A program made the position numbers and the translations under genes. The notes beneath the pieces were generated by a model that worked only from the letters and a program-made list of their open reading frames with translations, was not told where the DNA came from and ran no database searches. DNA of 64,000 bases from Hirsutella rhossiliensis (Eukaryota > Ascomycota > Sordariomycetes > Hypocreales > Ophiocordycipitaceae). Positions 9,544-21,124 of this stretch are shown here, in pieces (position 1 is the first letter of the stretch; each line of letters begins with the position of its first letter). The stretch covers positions 7,316,001-7,380,000 of the forward strand of contig NW_025408668.1 in the NCBI RefSeq assembly GCF_020360975.1, in the 5' to 3' direction.

Positions 9544-10901
9544 TCAGACGTCTAGCCCAAACAAACACCAAGTTCCCGCCCCCCCCGAGTCTCGCGATGA
9601 GGTCGTGACCTCGATGGAGGTATGGACACTAATCCCTATGGGAGGCGGCAGCTCCAGGACATCGCATCGCCCAACGCAGGTGCTCCAGAGCGTGGCGTCC
9701 CGGGACATTGTTGATGCCGAGTGCTTCATCGTCGCCTGTGCTTTGCCGGTCTCAAGGTCTCGTGCATCGTGCATCGTCAACTCCACCCGGCGCGGCTTCA
9801 TCTCTTGGGTCCGCGGGCGGTTACTGATACGTCCGGGGCCCGGCGTAGGCGCTCTGTTGGCACCGGAACCGCTTCGGCTCAGCTTCTTGAAGAGAGGCCG
9901 CAAGGTTGGCAAGGAGGCGGCGACAATTCCCACCGTGGGCTCAATCATGGACCAGAGAGCCGTGTTCCTGGACGGCAGCCGGGTCAGCGCAATGACGCAA
10001 AAGGGGCGGAGAGGGAGGAGCTGCCAGCTCTCGGCCCTGAGCCGTGCACGCACATGATGGAGTGAAAAAATTTGGGCGAGGGCATCTTGTCCTTGTTCAA
10101 GGTCGTCGTCCGCACAATGAGGGCGACGCAGGCACTGCCCGGTTTGTTAGCCGACCCGAGCCCCATCCAGTGTCCCGGCTTGCGCTCACAAAATGCTCAT
10201 GCCCAGGAGGGCGATTACGGTGACCTTGGTGCGCATATTCACCCTGATTCTCCACAAGACGAAGACCGGAAGCACGCCGACGACGCAGGCCGAAGAGGCC
10301 GAGACAGCCCCGTGTACGAAGCCCGCTATGGCCAGTGTCCGCTGATCGAGGCAGTACCCCATCCCAGGCTCCGTGATCTGGTTCCAGAAGTGCGAGGGCG
10401 GCACGCATTGGAAGATGGTGACGACAAGATAGCCGAGGGAGGCGCCCGATACGAGGACCAGCAGCGTATATAGGATGTGCCGATGCAGCTTGTTGTTGAC
10501 GATCTTGAGGAGGAAGAGGCATACGGACACCCTGATTGCCAGCGACACGGGCGGATAGAGCACCTCGCAACAGTAGGCGCTCTTCAGGTACGTAATGTAC
10601 CGCGCCGCCGACATCTTGCCCTGAGCTTGGTCAAAGGCACCGGCCGTGGCGCCGCGAATGCTGATGGACAGGGTGGTGGCGAACATGACCTTGGGGAAGA
10701 CTCAATTCAGCGTCTGCAGAGGCGCGTGGACGCAGACGGGAGTGGGTTCCTTACCGTGGCAAGGACGAGGACCCAGTCGTCAGCAGACATGGCCCTGGCC
10801 ATGAAGGCCCGGACATAGACTCGCAGGCCGGTGAAGGCGAGAGTGACAACCAGCAAGGATAGATAGATCCAGAAGAGGTCAATACCAGAGATACCGGCCA
10901 T
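9544..10901 (-). CDS. Rhodopsin-domain integral membrane protein (PTH11-like)
   Basis: Four exons on the minus strand: 10901-10755, 10689-10190, 10134-10054 and 9967-9544, total 383 residues. The introns are GT-AG with GCTGAA, GGCTAAC and GCGCTGACC branch sites, and phases agree throughout. The start is MAGISGIDLFWIYLSLL. The product has about seven hydrophobic segments, including ISGIDLFWIYLSLLVVTLAF, SLAIRVSVCLFLLKI and HILYTLLVLVSGASLGYLVV, plus the family signatures DDWVLVLAT, CVPPSHFW and the late block NTALWSMIEPTVGIVAASLP before a basic cytosolic tail. This is the fungal rhodopsin domain found in PTH11-type receptors; there is no CFEM domain. The ligand and pathway are unknown. The tail ends with ISVHTSIEVTTSS, typical of the family. 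The gene is divergent from the dehydrogenase at 12043. Confidence 0.87.
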
Positions 10902-12042
10902 GGTGGGGACTGGATCAAGATGGGGAAGGTTGGCGTGCCGGATAATGGAGCGATGGGGGAGCAATGGGCGACGGGGGAATGGCAAAAAAGGAGAAGGACA
11001 AGGGAGGCATTTGGGGCGGCGGCGGCGTGGCTGCGAATGGGAGTCTGACCGGGGACGAGGCTTTGATTCACTGCGTTGCAAAGTCGACAGATTAAAGGGA
11101 CAAGCAAACGAAGCAGTTCAGCTATGGGTCGTGAACAGCCATGAGCCCATACGCGTTTCATTGCCCCGTGCAAGCCATGGGCCCGGCTGCCGAGTCCCGT
11201 TTCGTTGTGAATAGTCCTCGATCATTTGGACGATGAGTAACTCGGGTTAAAGCGAGGCCAGTATATCTTGGGCCAGCTTGAGCCTTTATTCAAGAGGTTT
11301 GTTCTGCCAGTGACGGCCACGAATGAGCTTTTCACGGGTCTTCTTTCATGGTGACTACAACTGGATCCGGGCGAGGGGGGCCAACATTTTGCCATACGCG
11401 AGCTGCTGTTACATGCCAATTGCTTGTGGACTCAGAAGGCTTGGCTTGGTCGCCGGGGCCCTCCGTCAAAGTCTCGGGGCACGGGGCCGGTTCCGGACCC
11501 GGGGCGACCAAGTGCAGCCCCACCTCCGGGGAAGGGGAACGGAAGGGATGAGCCGTGGTTACATTTTGGCGTCAGCGTCTCCGGCCAGAACGTTGCTACT
11601 AGTGTTTCTGCCATGGCCGAGGCGATTACCCTTTTGCTCTATGAAAGAGTCCTAATGTGCAGATGAGTGAGACGGGCTAAGATGGTCCCGGCAGTCGCCG
11701 TCTCGGTCCGCGACCAAAGGGGGCCGAGCATGTGTTGTGTCGTAGTCGTTACATCTTTACATCTTTACATACTGTAGTCTTTGGACGGATCCGAGTTGTG
11801 GGCAGCGGGCCGCATGTCGTCATCGATGGGCCGATCGACGATGTCACCGGATGAAATGGTCCGCCACGGGCAACGTCACGATATTCATGGCAAGGGGAAA
11901 GCTCAACGGGGTTGAAAGGGAAACAGTCACCGACAACTGGCAAGTTGCAACATAAGTACTTCAGGGCATCAGGAAAGGACCAAGGCTCTGCATCTGAAGA
12001 CAACACAACACACAACTTGCTTCGCCCAGGAGGAAACACAAA
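10902..12042. other. Shared promoter region between divergent genes
   Basis: Separates the PTH11-like gene (minus) from the dehydrogenase (plus). AGGGG-type sequences that resemble fungal stress response elements occur near 11530, 11716 and 11894, and TACATCTTTACATCTTTACATAC near 11750 is a short repeat. No coding sequence recognised. Confidence 0.45.
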
Positions 12043-13125
12043 ATGGCGTCGCAATTCAACAAAGGCACGTATCGAACGGGCAAAGAATTAATCACAGAGA
12101 GAAGAACTGACCCGGCGGCTAACTCGGGCAGTAAACAGAGCGCGAGATACCCGTGTCCTCGCAGGAGTTCCCCGGCAAGGAGCACAAGATGCCGGATCCG
12201 CAGGCGACGCGCGACCAGCTCCCCGCCGACGGCGAGGGCAACAAGATGACGTACCGGGCAGCGGACAAGCTCAGGGGCAAGAGGGCCATCATCACGGGCG
12301 GCGACAGCGGCATCGGCGCGGCCACGGCGGTGCTGTTTGCGCGCGAGGGCGCCGACTCGACCATTGCCTACCTGCCCGACGAGGAGAAGGACGCCCAGGA
12401 GACGCGGCGGCAGGTCGAGGAGCTCGGCGCGCAGTGCCACCTCATTGCCGTCGACATGACGAGCAGAGGGAATTGCAAAAAGGTGGTCGACTTTGCCATG
12501 GACAAGATGGGGGGCGTTGACATTTTGTTCAACAACTTGGCCTGTGAGTCGGGAGCCAGCACGCAGGAGAGACGGGTACACTGCTGACACGGCGCCATGT
12601 TGCAGACCAGATGGTAGTCGAAGACATTGCCGACCTGTCCGAGGACCAATGGGTTCACACCTTCAACACAAACATCCACTCCTTCTTCTACACGTCCAAG
12701 TACGCGCTGGCGCACATGAAGCGCGGCGCCACCATCATCAACAACGCCTCCATCAACGCCTACATCGGCCGCCCCGACCTGCTCGACTACACGTCGACAA
12801 AGGGTGCCGTCGTCTCCTTTACCCGCGGCCTGAGCAACCAGTATCTGTCCAAGGGCATCCGCGTCAACGCCGTCGCGCCGGGTCCAGGTGCGTTCAAAGA
12901 CTGTCTCCTCTCCCACCGTCCCTGGCTAACGAGCATCCAGTCTGGACGCCGTTGATCCCGGCCACCATGAGTGAGAAGGCGCAAAAGGAGTTCACAAGCC
13001 CAATGGGCAGGCCCGCCCAGCCGTCCGAGATTGCGGCCTGCGTCGTCTTCCTCGCCTCGAGCGATAGTTCGTGCGTCAGTGCGCAGACAATCCACTGCAA
13101 CGGCGGAGTCGTGGTCAATGGCTGA
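12043..13125 (+). CDS. Short-chain dehydrogenase/reductase (YghA / general stress protein 39 type)
   Basis: Four exons: 12043-12064, 12139-12543, 12606-12887 and 12941-13125, giving 297 residues. Intron 1 is a GC-AG intron (AAG|GCACGT ... GGCTAAC ... AACAG). No GT donor nearby keeps the frame. The product has an N-terminal leader with FPGKEHKMPDPQ, the nucleotide-binding motif GGDSGIG (about residue 59), NNLA in place of NNAG, and the catalytic Tyr-x3-Lys pair in DYTSTKGA (about residues 203-207). The PVWTPL segment after APGP is typical of the subgroup related to bacterial YghA and GSP39, NAD(P)-dependent enzymes often linked to stress. The substrate cannot be read from the sequence. Cytosolic; no signal peptide. 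Confidence 0.92.
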
Positions 13126-13415
13126 GGAAGCGAATGCATTGGAGGAGGTTTCGGTTCGAGTCGCTTGTAGCTAACTAATAACTTAAGAGATGGTGAAAAG
13201 TACCTAGTCTTACATGACCTACATCCAATAATTGGCGTATCTGGCCTGTATTTGCTTTGTTCGCAGTCGTCATCATTGTCTCCCCGGGGTAAGACTGTCT
13301 CCCCCTCCCGCCCCCCTCGATCCCCCCTTCTGCGTCCTCCAGCGATCGCGGCGAGATCTGGCCGACCCCGGAGAAAGAAATACCTCCCAGGGCCGAATGG
13401 TCTCTCCGGCATGTC

Positions 13416-15162
13416 ATGAGGCTCTTGAACACGACGTCCCTTCAGCTCGCCTTGTTCCAAGATGATGAGGTGCCGCCCTACGCCATCTTGTCTCATACTT
13501 GGGCAGACAACGAGCTGTCCTTCGAGGCCCTGACCCATGCGGCCGCGCCGGCTAATGCCAAGGGCTGGGACAAGGTGCGGTGCAGCTGTGCCGTGGCCGC
13601 CTCCCTGCGCTTCGCCTACATCTGGATCGACACGTGCTGCATCGACAAGTCTAGCAGCGCCGAGCTCTCCGAGGCCATCAACTCCATGTTCCGCTGGTAC
13701 GAGCAGGCCGACCTCTGCATCGCCTTCCTGACCGGCGTCGATTCCGTCCGCCACGCTCAGGCGCCCGGCTCCGCCTTTCGCGCATGCCGTTGGTTCACCA
13801 GGGGCTGGACGCTCCACGAGCTCATCGCCCCGGCCCAGGTCCTCTTCTACGGCGACGACTGGACTCAGCTCGGCACCCGCCATTCCCTCAGGGAATTGAT
13901 CCAGGACATGACGGGTGTGCCAGCGTCCATCCTCGAAACCTCAGACGCCCCCCGCCGCCGTCGAGGCCTGGATGATCTCTCAGTCGCGTACCGGATGAGC
14001 TGGGCGGCGGGACGGACGACGACCCGACCCGAGGACGTGGCCTACTGCCTGCTCGGCTTATTCGACATCAACATGCCCCTTTTGTACGGAGAGGGTCGAG
14101 CCAAGGCCTTCAAGCGGCTCCAGGACGAGATCATTCGATCCGTCGACGACGAATCGCTCTACGCCTGGCGTCTCCGAGACGGAAACGCGAGCTCGAGTCG
14201 ATTCTGTGGCCTGCTAGCCGAAAGTCCGGCTGCGTTTGGAAACTACGGGGACATGATGCCAATGCGATCGAGATACCTCTCAAGCCGCTCCGGCCGCACC
14301 GTGGCCGTAACCAACCGCGGATTGTGCCTCGACCTTCCCGTGACGGCCTTCCCCGGCGATGCCTCGGGCACTGTCTTCTTGGCCTTTCTCGACTGCGACA
14401 TGCGCAGGCAAAACGCCACCTCGTTGTCTCTTGTGCCGGCCATCCTGGTTCAGAAGATGGCGTGGGACAATGACTCGGATGTTGTGAGGATCCGTCCCGA
14501 TGTGCTGGTCCTCTGCATGATGAGCCACGTTGTCCTGCCGGACGAGATAGCGGCCATGACGGGGCCGAACACGGTGCTAGCCGAGCCCATACTCCGCCAG
14601 CTCCTCGTTCAGGACGGCTACGCAGAAACTCGGCCTCCCCCCCAGCGGCATCCTCTTCGATCTGCACCTGGCCGACGGCGATGCCGCACGCCGGCCGCTC
14701 CATCCCGCCCCCGTCAGGGTCATCTCGCGATCGCCCACTTGGCAGCACTTTGCGGACCACAGCAACGCATCGAGCTCGGGCGACCTGTTCGAAATCAACT
14801 TTGACCTTGTCACCGTGCCGAGCGTCCAAGAACTCCAGGCGCCCAAGGTCTTTGGTGTCCTGGAACTCGACCTGGGCCGGCGAGACGCCGGCGCCGAGGC
14901 GACCTGCTACTGCCTCGTCGTCGGCCTGGAGCCCCTGGCCCCGAACCCGTTTGACACGCCGGCGCTGTACTTTGCGCCGTGGTGCGCGTTCGAGTCGCGC
15001 CGGCGCATTGCGGACTCCCGGTTCGAGCGCGTCCTGGAGCCGAGCGAGAGGCAGACCTTGGTGGCCGTGGCGGCGCATCGGCAGGTTTCGGCGCGCTTTG
15101 ACCTGGCGATGAGGCACGCGCGGCTCTTTTACCGCCTCATGCTGACGGCGGCGTCGGGGTAG
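13416..15162 (+). CDS. HET-domain protein, reading frame broken near 14640
   Basis: Starts at the family-typical MRLLNTTSLQLALF. The HET domain follows (about residues 18-160) with PPYAILSHTW, YIWIDTCCIDKSSSAELSEA and RGWTLHELIAP, then the downstream region with PEDVAYCLLGLFDINMPLLY. The 13416 frame runs to a stop at 14804, but from about 14632 the conserved reading moves to the next frame (GLPPSGILFDLHLADGD, then VFGVLELDLG) and ends at 15162. One extra base in a run of seven C (14637-14643) accounts for the shift. No intron with GT-AG fits. If continuous, the product would be about 581 residues. HET proteins act in heterokaryon incompatibility and programmed cell death after non-self recognition. 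Whether this copy is a pseudogene or carries a sequencing error is open. Confidence 0.85.
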
Positions 15163-17491
15163 ACGGGGTGGGCAGGCAGCATTGCCGGGTCCTGACGACT
15201 GCTACTGGAGAGCCAGGGGCCGCCTTCGTATGCTCGTAAATCGAGCTGTAGCGAGTAGGAACATGTGGTTCCAAACCCCCGGTAAGGACCGCAGTCAGTA
15301 AAGGCTACGCATATAGCCCTTGGAGGGCAGTTCAAGAGGCCCCGGCGAGTCACGCTCCATATCCGGAACAGCCGCACATCTCGTTCGCTCCTCCACCACC
15401 AGGCCCGGCTCGGCTTGATCCACGTCATGCGCCCGGCGCGGTACTCGGCTCAGGGGTCCAGTGTCGAAGCCTGATGTGTCCTGCCAGTGGAACTCTGTCT
15501 ACTGAAATGGATGTCGAGCTACTCGGCGAATTGACAAGCAAAAGCGTCCATAAGGGGGTACGGCCGGTCGTCGTCGGTTATCACAGCCCCCGATCAATCG
15601 ACGGGTTTCAAAGTCAGCCCGAGCGGAGGGGGGGATTCCGACGTTGCATAACAGTAGAAGCCAACGTGACAAACGGAAAAGGAAATCCATCGTCTATCGT
15701 AGACGGTCGAAATGTTAAATGTAAAGCCCCGCCATATCTCGATTCCGTCCTCGAGCTTGGCTCACTGTGATCGTAAGCCAGGGCATTACCTCCCCCGGCC
15801 AATGCCAGAGGCGCAGCCGATCCGCTGTTCTTGGAGATGAACCAAGATTGAATTACATGAGTGCGTGCCGGCGGGCGGAAAACGCAACAAAGCATTCTAG
15901 GGCAAAAGAGTCGGTGGCAACGCAAAGTTCCTCCAGGACATGCTAGTTACGAGCGAATAGAGACGCAGATGGCGGTTGGGGCTATCCTCTTTCTGTGCGG
16001 AATCAGTGAGAAACACACCTTTTTCATGCACGCCCAATTCCTATGATTGTTGAAAGAGCTGGAAGGAACGGTAACGATCTCGTGGGTAGCTGTCATGGCT
16101 TCTGGCACCGTTGACTTGATCACTCAGCACTGGGGGATGTCTCATAGCCAACGAGGAATCCGCTGTCAGGCACCAGACCATCGTGACAAGTTCAGCTCGT
16201 CGGTATTGATTTTGCCTAGCAGCAAGCAGCCTTGCGTTTTTGTATAAGAGTTGCATGATTCAGTCCATCCGCTCATTCAGCTCTTATCACAGTCATTAGA
16301 AAATTCTCATCAGCAGCTGCCCAGTGCCATCTCTGACCCATTTTAAGCCTTTTGTCTGACAGTATGCATTACCGGAGGCTCATAACTACCTCAGCCGCAA
16401 GTAGGAGCAGGGTTATACCTGAAACACAACGGTGCAATAGCAGGCGCATAACCATCTGCGCCACGACGTAACAACAGGAACATGGTCACAGCTAGCAACT
16501 GAACGGCATCATCGAATTGGCCGTCTGCGAAACTTTACCCACCTTGTCATGATACCAACGTATACTAGCCGGCAACTTTGGCGACGCGGACCGAATGTAC
16601 CAATCCTATGTCCAGAAGCTCGTCGACCACAGCATCTTTGTCAACGAGTACCTGGATTATCAGTATAGCGCGTGCTATGGGTTCTATTTTGCAACATGAC
16701 TGACAGAGAGGGTATTCGGGACGCCCAATCCCGAACCTCGGCGATTGCCCGGGACCCATTTAATTTCTCCGGCCCGGCGTCTCCGCCCACCCCGGATCCT
16801 CCGGCCGGTCCACCAAGGCCCGCTCCACTGCTCCCGCATCCGCGATCCGGCTCCCCCCGCCCGTGATACTCGGAGTGGCAAGGGTACGAGTCAGGTTCAT
16901 CAGGGTCGAGGGGCTCATTTGGCATTGGAGGAGATCGAGGTCGTGCGTGTGCTGGTGACAGGGAACGGGCAAAACAGCAGATCAAACACAAGCACACTGA
17001 GTCTTCACCTGTACAAACAGCCTTGGCCCCAGGGTTGTGTAGTGGGTGAAACGTATGGTAAAACATGGTCATGTCCAAGATGACGATTTCAGAGGACATG
17101 CAGTGGATTCTCATGGAATACTGAGCACTGGAACTCATTTCTGTCGGTTCAACTCGTGTGCAGGGTAGGGCGAGTGCTGTGTGCTGTACTCAGTTCAAGG
17201 CCATCCAATCATTTAGGCAACGGATTACATACGCAACCCCCTTCCGCTCTCACCTCAACCTCAACTCTCTCCCCCCCCCGGCCCCCCCCTTTCTCCCAAA
17301 CCCACCCAAATGTTCGCCGCCCAGCGCCTCTTCAATAACCAACGGCGCTCCCAGAAAAGTGGAATGACAGCCGAGGCCTTCTAGGCATCAACCACCTACC
17401 GTCAAATCGAGTCGCGCCCTCCCCTTGCCCCCCCCTCCGCTCGCCCCTTTCCGTTGGTGCGGCCGCCGCCCGCAGGCCCAAGGTGCTGTGT
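15163..17491. other. Intergenic region without recognised genes
   Basis: About 2.3 kb between the HET gene and the VPS9 gene. Open frames are short, overlap on both strands and show no family motif. A CCAATCA sequence at 17205-17211 and a long pyrimidine-rich tract (about 17240-17290) lie 200-290 bp before the VPS9 start and may belong to its promoter and leader. Confidence 0.5.
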
Positions 17492-20211
17492 ATGTCTCCG
17501 CCGGAGCAGTCGACGGCCCCCGAGCGCTCCAACTCGCCTGCCGACCATGAGCAGGCACCCAAGACGACTCTTGCCTCGGAGGGCAAGCTGACTGCTGCCA
17601 CTGCCGCCGACCCCCCGACTGGCGACGCCTCTACCCGCCTCGATTCCGAGTCTTCACATGGCAGGTCCCTGGCGACGACAGCGCCAACAACCGACGGCCG
17701 TCACGATAATGGCCGCGGTCCCGAAGCTGCTGGCCCTATTCACGCAGAGGCACAGTCGCCCCCCCAACACCCCACGCCGCTGCTGATAAAGGGCAAGCAC
17801 GCCGCCGTGCCGCCATCGCTGGGCTCCGACCCAGACCCGTCTTCCCCCTCCGAGGCCACAGCCAGGGCGCCGCCTCCACTGTCCGGCACGGCCGCGCAGT
17901 ATCTCACGGCCGAACCCTCCAACTACGTCGATCCCACTCCCGCCACCCCCATCACATCGCAGCCGCCGTCTCGAACCCCATCCAACGCCAGGTCCCATCG
18001 CTCCGACGCCCACTCCCCTGTCAGGTCAGACGACGACGACAAGAAATATGCAAGCGGCGACGACCAAGACAGCGGCTCCCGCTCCGAGATTCAGAGCATC
18101 ATGGAGCAGTTCAGTGAAGCCGGTGGCGGCCCGGGAGAGGACGAGGTCATGAGCCCCAGGCTCGAAATTGCCTCCCCCAGGCTCGGCGGCTCCATGCAGC
18201 TCCCGCTCCGCAAGTCGAGCTTGGAGCCCGCAACCCCGTCTATCCCTGCCCAGCTGCACGACTTTAGTGCCTTGCGCCTGTCGACGTCGTCTCCCGCCAG
18301 CGTCCGATCCAAGGATCGCTTAGTAGACGACCAGGGACCGCCCGTGCCCCCCAAAGATGGCCCTTTCGGAGGCCCCTCCCGCCCGAGGAGCGATCTCGCA
18401 CCGTCCTCCGTCACATCGCCAACGTCGCCTGTAATGCCCGTGCACCGTCCGCCGCCCCCGGAGCCGGAGCCGGAGCCGGAGCTGCCGTTTGATTTCCACC
18501 GATTTCTCGAACAGCTGCGGAACAAGAAGGCCGACCCCGTGGCGAGATATCTCAAGTCTTTCCTCTCCGAGTTTGGCAAGAAGCAGTGGATGGTACATGA
18601 GCAGGTCAAGATCATCAGCGACTTCCTCGCCTTCATCGCCAACAAAATGGCCCAATGCGAGGTCTGGAGGGACGTGTCGGATGCTGAGTTTGACAATGCC
18701 CGTGAGGGCATGGAGAAGCTAGTCATGAACAGGCTCTACACACAGACCTTTTCGCCCGCCATTTCGCCCCCAAAACCCATCCCCGGGGCCAAACCAAAGA
18801 GGAGAGGAGGGGACGTTCCCATGGGGCCGGGCCGACGCGGCCAGCACCAGGAGGATGTCGAGCGGGATGACATCTTGGCGCAGAAAATCAACATTTACGG
18901 GTGGGTCAAGGAGGAGCATCTCGACATTCCACCCTTTGGCGACAGCGGACGCCGCTTCTTGAAGCTGGCACAGCAAGGTTGGTCTCACACCCTTTCCCCG
19001 GCGCGAAGAGAGAGGTGACTCGGTGCCGAGAGAGTCGTGCCAGAGAAGAGAGGACCTTGCCTAACCCCTATTAACAGAACTCGTCAAGATCAAGTCGTAT
19101 AGGGCACCGCGGGACAAGATTATATGCGTGCTCAACTGCTCCAAGGTAATCTTCGGTAGGCTTTCACGTTCCCTGGCCCTCGTCCGCCCAGTCTGGTGCT
19201 CACAGCCGCAGGCCTCTTGAAACACAACAAGTCGGACTCTTCCGCAGACTCATTCATGCCCCTGCTCATCTATGTCGTCTTGCAATCGAACCCCGCGCAT
19301 CTGGTGTCCAACGTCCAGTACATTCTACGCTTCCGCAACCAGGACAAGCTCGGCGGCGAAGCGGGCTATTACCTGTCATCACTTGTAGGTGGTGGACCTG
19401 TCTGCTTTGGGATATTGCGCTAACGGAGACTCCAGATGGGAGCCGTTCAGTTCGTCGAGAACATGGACCGCTCGTCGCTGACCATTTCCGACGACGAGTT
19501 TGAGAGAAATGTCGAGGCGGCCGTCTCGGCCATTGCCGAGAAACACTGTCTCACGTCTCCCGTCATCACGCAGCAAGCCACATTCGGCGAGAAGCACGCA
19601 CCGCGTGCCGGCGAGGCGGGTAGTTCCCGGCCGTCAATGGATGGCGGCGACTTGTCGACCCCTCCGCTCTCACCCTCGTCCAACGAAGGGGAGCCTCGAG
19701 ACGATGGCCCGGCCATAACAGGGCTCTTGAGGACCATCCAGAAGCCCCTCTCGACGATTGGACGCATCTTCTCCGACGAGCCCGGATCCTCGTTGTCGAC
19801 GCCCGCAGGAAGCTCGAGGCTGTCGGCTTCTCCATCGGAGCAACTATCCCGACGTTACCAGCGGGACGAGGCTGCCGACAGCTCGTCGCGGCCGTCGTCG
19901 AGGCACAGCCTGTCGGTGGAGGAGGCGGCCGCGCGACAGGCCAGTGCCGAGGTGGCCGAGGCGCAACGGCTGCAGCGCGCCGAGCACGCAAACATTGTCG
20001 AGACGCTGGCCGGCATGTTTCCGGACCTGGACCGCGAGGTCATCAGCGACGTGGTGTACCAGAAGGAAGGAAGGTGAGTCGCGATGCCCACACCCTCTCC
20101 TCCCTGAAATCCATCCATCCTCTCCCCTGACGACTCTATGTGTGCTGACTTGTTTTGCGTGCGGACAGGGTCGGACTGGCCGTCGACGCGTGTCTCGCCT
20201 TGTCCACCTAG
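17492..20211 (+). CDS. vps9: VPS9-domain Rab5 guanine nucleotide exchange factor with C-terminal CUE domain
   Basis: Five exons: 17492-18977, 19078-19155, 19212-19384, 19436-20073 and 20169-20211, encoding 805 residues. The ATG at 17492 (MSPPEQSTAPERS) is the first ATG of the frame. Residues 1-330 are Ser/Pro-rich and disordered. The VPS9 region follows (about 333-580), with FHRFLEQLRNKKADPVARYL, INIYGWVKEEHLDI and, across two splice sites, RAPRDKIICVLNCSKVIFG, LLKHNKSDSSADSFMPLLIY and SNVQYILRFRN. A Ser-rich linker leads to a CUE domain (about 760-805: ANIVETLAGMFPDLDREVIS) at the very C terminus. The architecture equals yeast Vps9, which activates Vps21/Rab5 and binds ubiquitin through CUE in endosome-to-vacuole transport. 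The first donor is the unusual GTTGGT. Convergent with the FLC gene. Confidence 0.93.
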
Positions 20212-21124
20212 ACCGCTCTGCCGGCCGTGGTGATTTCGCCGAGGGCGGGGAGGGCCTTGAGGGGGCGGCAAAGGAGCGCCGAGCAGCCCCAGGACTCTTG
20301 GGTTTCTAGATTTTTCCAGCCATGCCATCTCGTCATCCGTCGCAAAGAAGCCGGCCTCTGTTTCCTTCTTGTTCACCTTGGGGTTCGTTCAGCGGGGTGG
20401 CGGCTGCCCACGCCCTTAATTGCTCGGTCAAGAAAGCCCATCATAGCCCCTAGTGAAGGATGGATCCAATCGACGCCAACGCCGTCGCGACCACATACAT
20501 GTTCCGCCCGTGTGCTTCAACCGGCGAAAAAAAATCCCCGTGTGATACTGCCCCCCCCGCCGCGTCTTTCTTCTCCCAATCTGTGCCTGGAGTGGGTTCA
20601 TCAGACAGGGTGGTGAGAAAGAAATCAAGCGAGTAATGGATCAAGGAGGAGGATTCGGCGCCTCCGCGCGGCTCGTCCCCTCGTCTCGCCAGCCGGACAT
20701 TCGCCGCCGCAAGGGACTACGGGTGCAAGAATCAGGTCTTCAGCCTCCCGAGGAGCCGGGCAAGCATGGCTCAGCCCGAGTACAGGGTCCAGTGTCTGTA
20801 TTGTACTTTGTTCACGCTCAATCTTGACAGCGTATCGAATAAATGTCCATGATGGTCGCCCATCTCCCACGCCCTAGTATGTAATGAGTGAGACCTAGTA
20901 TCGCCATGCTCCATCTGATCAAATCAGTGCACACGCGTTTCGCCCCATTATATCGACAAGAGATTAACAAGATGTTCCGGCCGCTATCCAAGGCAGCAAT
21001 GGCTTGCTTGGTTCAAGGGCAAAGATAATGAAAATGAAAATGACGGGCAATGAACGAAACCGGGGTATGATGCAATGACCGTTGTTCCTCCGAATTCAAT
21101 CCAACCGCAGGCTCCCTCCTTGCG
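20212..21124. other. Convergent intergenic region
   Basis: Holds the 3' untranslated regions of the VPS9 gene (plus) and the FLC-family gene (minus). No gene recognised on either strand. Confidence 0.5.

Noticed and set aside
9338..10057. 239-codon plus-strand frame
   Set aside because: Antisense to the last exons of the rhodopsin-domain gene, whose spliced phases and motifs are consistent.
13145..13175. tRNA-like B-box (GGTTCGAGTCG)
   Set aside because: No matching A-box, acceptor stem or anticodon arm could be formed around it.
12894..13883. 329-codon minus-strand frame between dehydrogenase and HET gene
   Set aside because: Overlaps exons of both genes in antisense and shows no protein family features.
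14131..15117. 328-codon open frame on the minus strand
   Set aside because: It lies antisense to the HET gene and is Arg-rich with no domain signature; the plus strand holds the conserved protein.
8786..15162. Secondary-metabolite or resistance cluster built from the dehydrogenase, PTH11-like, HET and nearby genes
   Set aside because: There is no core synthase (PKS, NRPS, terpene cyclase), and the neighbours are unrelated housekeeping genes with independent promoters.
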